From: an uncultured Clostridia bacterium
Lineage (GTDB): Bacteria; Bacillota; Clostridia; Oscillospirales; Oscillospiraceae
Reading direction: 5' to 3'
Length of the DNA: 6,964 nt
Assembly (NCBI GenBank): GCA_947177005.1
Contig: CAMWSZ010000151.1
Span: forward strand, 1-6,964
Positions 6,844 through 6,964 of the stretch are shown here, piece after piece; the stretch's first letter is position 1; every line of letters begins with the position of its first letter. The position numbers and the translations under genes are program-made. Below the pieces are notes generated by a model, which saw only the letters and a list, made by a program, of their open reading frames with translations, was not told the origin of the DNA and did not search any database.

Positions 6844-6892
6844 TGTCGACAACATCTATTTTTCACGCCTAAAACAAACAGGGCAATCATTT

Positions 6893-6900
6893 TTAATTAA
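6893..6900. repeat. TTAATTAA, right copy of a direct repeat flanking the AAA-ATPase gene
   Basis: Identical to 5118-5125 and located in the untranslated leader of the AAA-ATPase gene. The neighbouring bases differ between the two copies, so the match is limited to 8 bp. The rest of the leader (6829-6920) shows no riboswitch or attenuator that I can recognise. Confidence 0.2.
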
Positions 6901-6920
6901 TATCCTAAATTCCGCATCGA

Positions 6921-6950
6921 ATTATAACGAGGGCTTCAAACCCTTGTAAA
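6921..6950 (-). promoter_or_regulatory. Promoter of the AAA-ATPase gene
   Basis: On the minus strand TTTACA (6945-6950, 5 of 6 to consensus) is followed after 18 bp by a perfect TATAAT (6921-6926). Transcription would start near 6914, giving a leader of about 86 nt. The spacer coincides with the imperfect palindrome at 6925-6949, so anything bound there would block the promoter. Confidence 0.7.
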
Positions 6951-6964
6951 TACTGGCTCGTTAT
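6924..6964. repeat. Nested inverted repeats at the right edge: possible recombinase site or operator
   Basis: Two symmetries overlap here. ATAACGAG (6924-6931) has a perfect inverted partner CTCGTTAT (6957-6964), which touches the end of the window and may continue beyond it. Inside this is an imperfect palindrome, TAACGAGGGCTT (6925-6936) against AAACCCTTGTAA (6938-6949), with 9 of 12 positions paired around a central C. Two roughly 12-bp arms around a short centre is the layout of a tyrosine-recombinase core site, but it also suits a repressor operator, and it lies over the AAA-ATPase promoter. No T run follows on either strand, so it is not a standard terminator. Confidence 0.45.

Noticed and set aside
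6829..6855. Longer start of the AAA-ATPase (nine extra residues, MLSTERRLC)
   Set aside because: It would place the strong AAAGGAG inside the coding region, and the family conventionally begins at the MSFKVGVG block.
1..6964. CRISPR array, rRNA/tRNA genes, or a complete insertion sequence
   Set aside because: No regularly spaced repeats, no RNA gene structure and no transposase or integrase reading frame is present in the window.

Overview
The window looks like chromosomal DNA from a low- to mid-GC anaerobic Firmicute, most likely a gut or rumen Clostridia (Lachnospiraceae/Oscillospiraceae-like). The reasons are strong purine-rich AAAGGAG-type ribosome binding sites, sigma-A-like promoters, and the protein families present: a BvgS-like hybrid kinase with extracellular solute-binding domains, an 'AAA-ATPase-like/PD-(D/E)XK' protein and a DUF1349 protein. 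This assignment rests on family resemblance; no search was run.

Layout. Positions 1-112 (minus) are the first 37 codons of a LacI-family repressor that runs off the left edge. Positions 113-335 are a divergent intergenic region with one promoter for each direction. Positions 336-4022 (plus) are a single 1228-aa hybrid sensor histidine kinase: signal peptide, two periplasmic-binding-protein domains, one membrane helix, a PAS-like linker, HisKA, HATPase and two receiver domains. Everything to the right is on the minus strand and visibly more AT-rich. Reading in its direction of transcription, it holds an AAA-ATPase/nuclease-fold protein (6828-5137) with its own promoter, then a wrecked signalling gene (5118-4679) that resembles the N-terminus of a methyl-accepting chemotaxis protein, with a 1-nt frameshift and an apparent large internal deletion. 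Last is an intact 199-aa DUF1349 protein (4641-4042), which ends 19 bp from the convergent kinase stop.

How the parts relate. The kinase appears to be a self-contained sensor of a small extracellular solute feeding a phosphorelay. No HPt protein and no separate output regulator is encoded here, so its target is elsewhere. The divergent LacI gene is the only transcription factor in view, and nothing shows that the two are linked. The minus-strand block reads as accessory DNA. The AAA-ATPase gene has a promoter whose spacer is filled by an imperfect 25-bp palindrome, and its 3' end abuts a truncated gene, as expected if it arrived by insertion or rearrangement.

I did not find a clearly new multi-gene system. 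The points most worth a second look are the palindromic promoter/edge sequence at 6924-6964, the decayed chemoreceptor, the Arg-to-Cys change in the AAA-ATPase motif, and the 23-bp perfect palindrome inside the DUF1349 gene.
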